NCBI GenBank assembly: GCA_904394685.1
Contig: CAJFNK010000001.1
Span: forward strand, 1 to 64,000
Direction: 5' to 3'
Length of the DNA: 64,000 nt
Source of the DNA: Candidatus Heritagella gallinarum
GTDB lineage: Bacteria; Bacillota; Clostridia; Oscillospirales; Acutalibacteraceae
Shown: positions 62,610 through 64,000 of the stretch, piece after piece
How positions within the stretch are numbered: the first letter of the stretch is position 1
Layout of the letters: each line of letters opens with the position of its first letter
The notes under the pieces: model-generated
The model's input: only the letters and a program-made list of their open reading frames with translations
What the model was told of the DNA's origin: nothing
Databases searched by the model: none
Made by a program: the position numbers and the translations under genes

Positions 62610-63404
62610 ATGAAAATCGGATTTATCGGCTGCGGCAATATGGCCAGCGCCATGATGGGCGGCATCATCAAAAACCAGATTTGCCGTCCCGAAGAAATTA
62701 CCGTCCACGACCTGTTGCCCGCCGCTGTGGAGCGGGTGAAAACCACTTTTGGAGTATCGGCGGCAGAGAGCAACGCCGCTGTTCTGGCGCAGTCGGAGCT
62801 GGTGGTGCTGGCGGTAAAGCCCCAGTTCTATGAGGAAGTCATCCGGGAAATCGCTCCCGGCGTACAACAGGGGCAGGTCATCGTTACGATTGCCCCCGGC
62901 AAGACCCTTGCGTGGCTGGCAGAGGTTTTTGGCAAAGAGCTGCCAATCGTCCGCACCATGCCCAACACCCCGGCCATGGTGGGCGAGGGCATCACAGCGG
63001 TTTGCCCCAACGAGCAGGTAACGCCGCAAATGCTGGAAACGGTGCTAAAGGTGCTGGGCGGTTTTGGCAAGGCAGAGGTCATCCCGGAGCGCCTGATGGA
63101 CGCCGTGGTAGCGGTGAGCGGCAGTTCTCCGGCTTATATCTTTATGCTAATTGAAGCCATGGCAGACGCCGCCGTTGCCGAAGGGATGCCCCGGCAGCAG
63201 GCGTATACCTTTGCTTCTCAGGCGGTGCTGGGCAGCGCCAAAATGGTGCTGGAAACCGGCAAGCATCCGGGCGAGCTCAAGGACATGGTGTGTTCTCCCG
63301 CCGGTACTACCATTGAGGCGGTGCAGGTGCTGGAGGAAACCGGGTTCCGCAGCAGCGTGATGCAGGCCATGAGAACCTGTGCGAAAAAATCCCGGTCGAT
63401 GTAA
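62610..63404 (+). CDS. proC: Pyrroline-5-carboxylate reductase
   Basis: A reductase of 264 residues that converts P5C to L-proline with NAD(P)H. Rossmann motif IGFIGCGNMASAMMGG at the start, AVKPQ, MPNTPAMVGEG, and the C-terminal signature VSGSSPAYIFMLIEAMADAAVAEGM plus SPAGTTIEAVQVLEE. It follows hypD and takes its product, completing conversion of hydroxyproline to proline. ATG 62610 has AGAAAGGAAG upstream; the longer frame starts in the repeat cluster and is unlikely. Confidence 0.96.
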   Translation: MKIGFIGCGNMASAMMGGIIKNQICRPEEITVHDLLPAAVERVKTTFGVSAAESNAAVLAQSELVVLAVKPQFYEEVIREIAPGVQQGQVIVTIAPGKTLAWLAEVFGKELPIVRTMPNTPAMVGEGITAVCPNEQVTPQMLETVLKVLGGFGKAEVIPERLMDAVVAVSGSSPAYIFMLIEAMADAAVAEGMPRQQAYTFASQAVLGSAKMVLETGKHPGELKDMVCSPAGTTIEAVQVLEETGFRSSVMQAMRTCAKKSRSM

Positions 63405-63416
63405 AAGCAGAAAATC

Positions 63417-63463
63417 AAAACGGCAGAGCCTCTGTGAAATAGAGGCCCTGCCGTTTTTTATTT
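63417..63463. terminator. Bidirectional terminator proC / XRE repressor
   Basis: Arms 63417-63433 and 63441-63457 pair with one mismatch (AAAACGGCAG core) and are followed by TTTTTT. The right arm ends one base before the stop of the convergent gene. Confidence 0.92.
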
Positions 63464-63787
63464 TTCTCTGTTCTTTCGGTTGAAACGTAGGAACGCCTTG
63501 CCCTGTTCCAGATAGATTTCCCGCTGTTCGGGCAAAAGGCTGTGAAAAAGACAAAGCAGCTCATGGTCGCTGGAGCTGGCTGTTTGCTGGGAGGAATACC
63601 CCAGCAGATAATCGGTTGATACATGAAAGTAGTCGGCCAAACGCAGCAAAAGGGAAAAATCCGGCTCACGGACGCCCTGCACATAGCTGCTGACAGTGGA
63701 AGCGGCGATATTTAAATCGGCAGCCAGTTTTTTCTGGGTGATATCATTTTCTTCAATTAAATCCCGCAATCTTTGGTGAAACTCCAT
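63458..63787 (-). CDS. Small XRE-family transcriptional repressor
   Basis: A protein of 109 residues with a Cro/C1-type helix-turn-helix (about 5-60, DITQKKLAADLNIAASTVSSYVQGVREPDFSLLLRLADYFHVSTDYLLG) and a short helical C-terminus. The ATG at 63787 follows GGAGG, which is embedded in a hairpin. It is divergent from a gene cut by the right edge, with a large dyad between, so it probably represses that gene and itself. Confidence 0.88.
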   Translation of the reverse strand: MEFHQRLRDLIEENDITQKKLAADLNIAASTVSSYVQGVREPDFSLLLRLADYFHVSTDYLLGYSSQQTASSSDHELLCLFHSLLPEQREIYLEQGKAFLRFNRKNREK

Positions 63788-63796
63788 GCTATCAAC

Positions 63797-63824
63797 CTCC
63801 GTTACTTTTACTATTTTAACGGAG
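63797..63824 (-). promoter_or_regulatory. Hairpin that buries the ribosome site of the XRE gene
   Basis: On the minus strand CTCCGTTA pairs perfectly with TAACGGAG over 8 bases with a 12-base loop; the right arm contains the GGAG of the ribosome site. It could limit translation of the repressor or, as DNA, be an operator. Confidence 0.6.
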
Positions 63825-63839
63825 TGAGAGCGTTTTTAT

Positions 63840-63886
63840 TTATAATACACTAATTGAGTTTACAAAACTCGTTTAGAGTATTATAA
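63840..63886. promoter_or_regulatory. Large dyad operator with overlapping divergent promoters
   Basis: A 47-base imperfect palindrome centred on GAGTTT-ACA-AAACTC (63856-63870, perfect), with outer arms TTATAATAC / GTATTATAA. It contains a rightward promoter TTTACA (63859-63864)-N17-TATAAT (63882-63887). Confidence 0.7.
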
Positions 63887-63919
63887 TTGAATTACTAGAG
63901 ATGTCTGGAGGATATTTTT

Positions 63920-64000
63920 GTGCTTGAAGAATTAGATTTCATTTGTAGTACAGAGTATAATTGTACAAACAGAAAAATTGGTGTTGTTTTAATAGATATA
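63920..64000 (+). CDS. N-terminal fragment of an unknown protein, cut by the window edge
   Basis: A GTG start at 63920 follows TGGAGG by 8 bases and opens a frame of 27 codons to the edge, beginning MLEELDFICSTEYNCTNRK. It is AT-rich and downstream of the TTTACA-N17-TATAAT promoter. An earlier ATG at 63901 runs into a stop after eight codons. Too short to classify. Confidence 0.55.
   Translation, partial: MLEELDFICSTEYNCTNRKIGVVLIDI

Overview
The window looks like chromosome from an anaerobic, fermentative, gut-type Clostridia, most likely Oscillospiraceae (clostridial cluster IV). The reasons are moderately GC-rich genes with strong AGGAGG ribosome sites, pyruvate:ferredoxin oxidoreductase, a 2[4Fe-4S] ferredoxin, FeoAB, a glycyl radical enzyme with its radical-SAM activase, corrinoid-methyltransferase families, and the Bacillus-like order darA-holB-ricT-trmN6-rsmI. 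Species cannot be named from the sequence alone. I see no rRNA, tRNA, CRISPR, IS element or phage region.

Layout. 1-3.5 kb: nifJ (cut by the left edge), a CNNM/CorC membrane protein and a lipoprotein. 3.8-12.8 kb: one long operon under a near-consensus promoter, holding a PfkB kinase, a GH4 glycosidase, an LplABC-type ABC importer, a UroD-type methyltransferase and an MttB-type demethylase. 12.8-19.9 kb: nucleoside hydrolase and Nudix hydrolase, then a second corrinoid-linked island (RACE activator, two more UroD paralogues, DUF2284, AraC). 20-27 kb: feoAB, then darA-holB-ricT-ferredoxin-trmN6-rsmI. 26.8-39.1 kb: sugar catabolism, with an AraC/cytosolic sulfatase pair, an aldo/keto reductase-aldolase-kinase-isomerase-cupin operon, rsmE, an SDR, and an AraC/fucI pair. 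39.3-43.8 kb: HD protein and the malQ-glgP glucan operon. 44-50.8 kb: a response regulator-sensor kinase-HtrA envelope-stress operon, lipoprotein, MTA/SAH nucleosidase and cyclase. 51-57.6 kb: secA behind a hairpin-rich leader, and a heterodimeric ABC exporter. 58-63.4 kb: XRE-cupin regulator divergent from a 4-hydroxyproline dehydratase operon (hypE-hypD-proC). 63.5-64 kb: a small XRE repressor with a large dyad operator and a gene cut by the right edge.

How it fits together. The 3.9-12.8 kb operon couples uptake and hydrolysis of a glycoside to phosphorylation and to cobamide-dependent methyl transfer. The 14.6-19 kb island supplies the ATP-dependent corrinoid activator and further UroD-type proteins. 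No corrinoid protein is encoded here, so a partner must lie elsewhere. The hypE-hypD-proC operon should turn trans-4-hydroxyproline into pyrroline-5-carboxylate and then proline. The 29.4-34.4 kb operon has the parts of an isomerase-kinase-aldolase-reductase sugar pathway built from non-canonical families. The best candidates for something not yet described are the glycoside-linked demethylation operon, the isomerase/kinase/aldolase operon, the charge-complementary tails of the sensor kinase and HtrA, and the structured secA leader.
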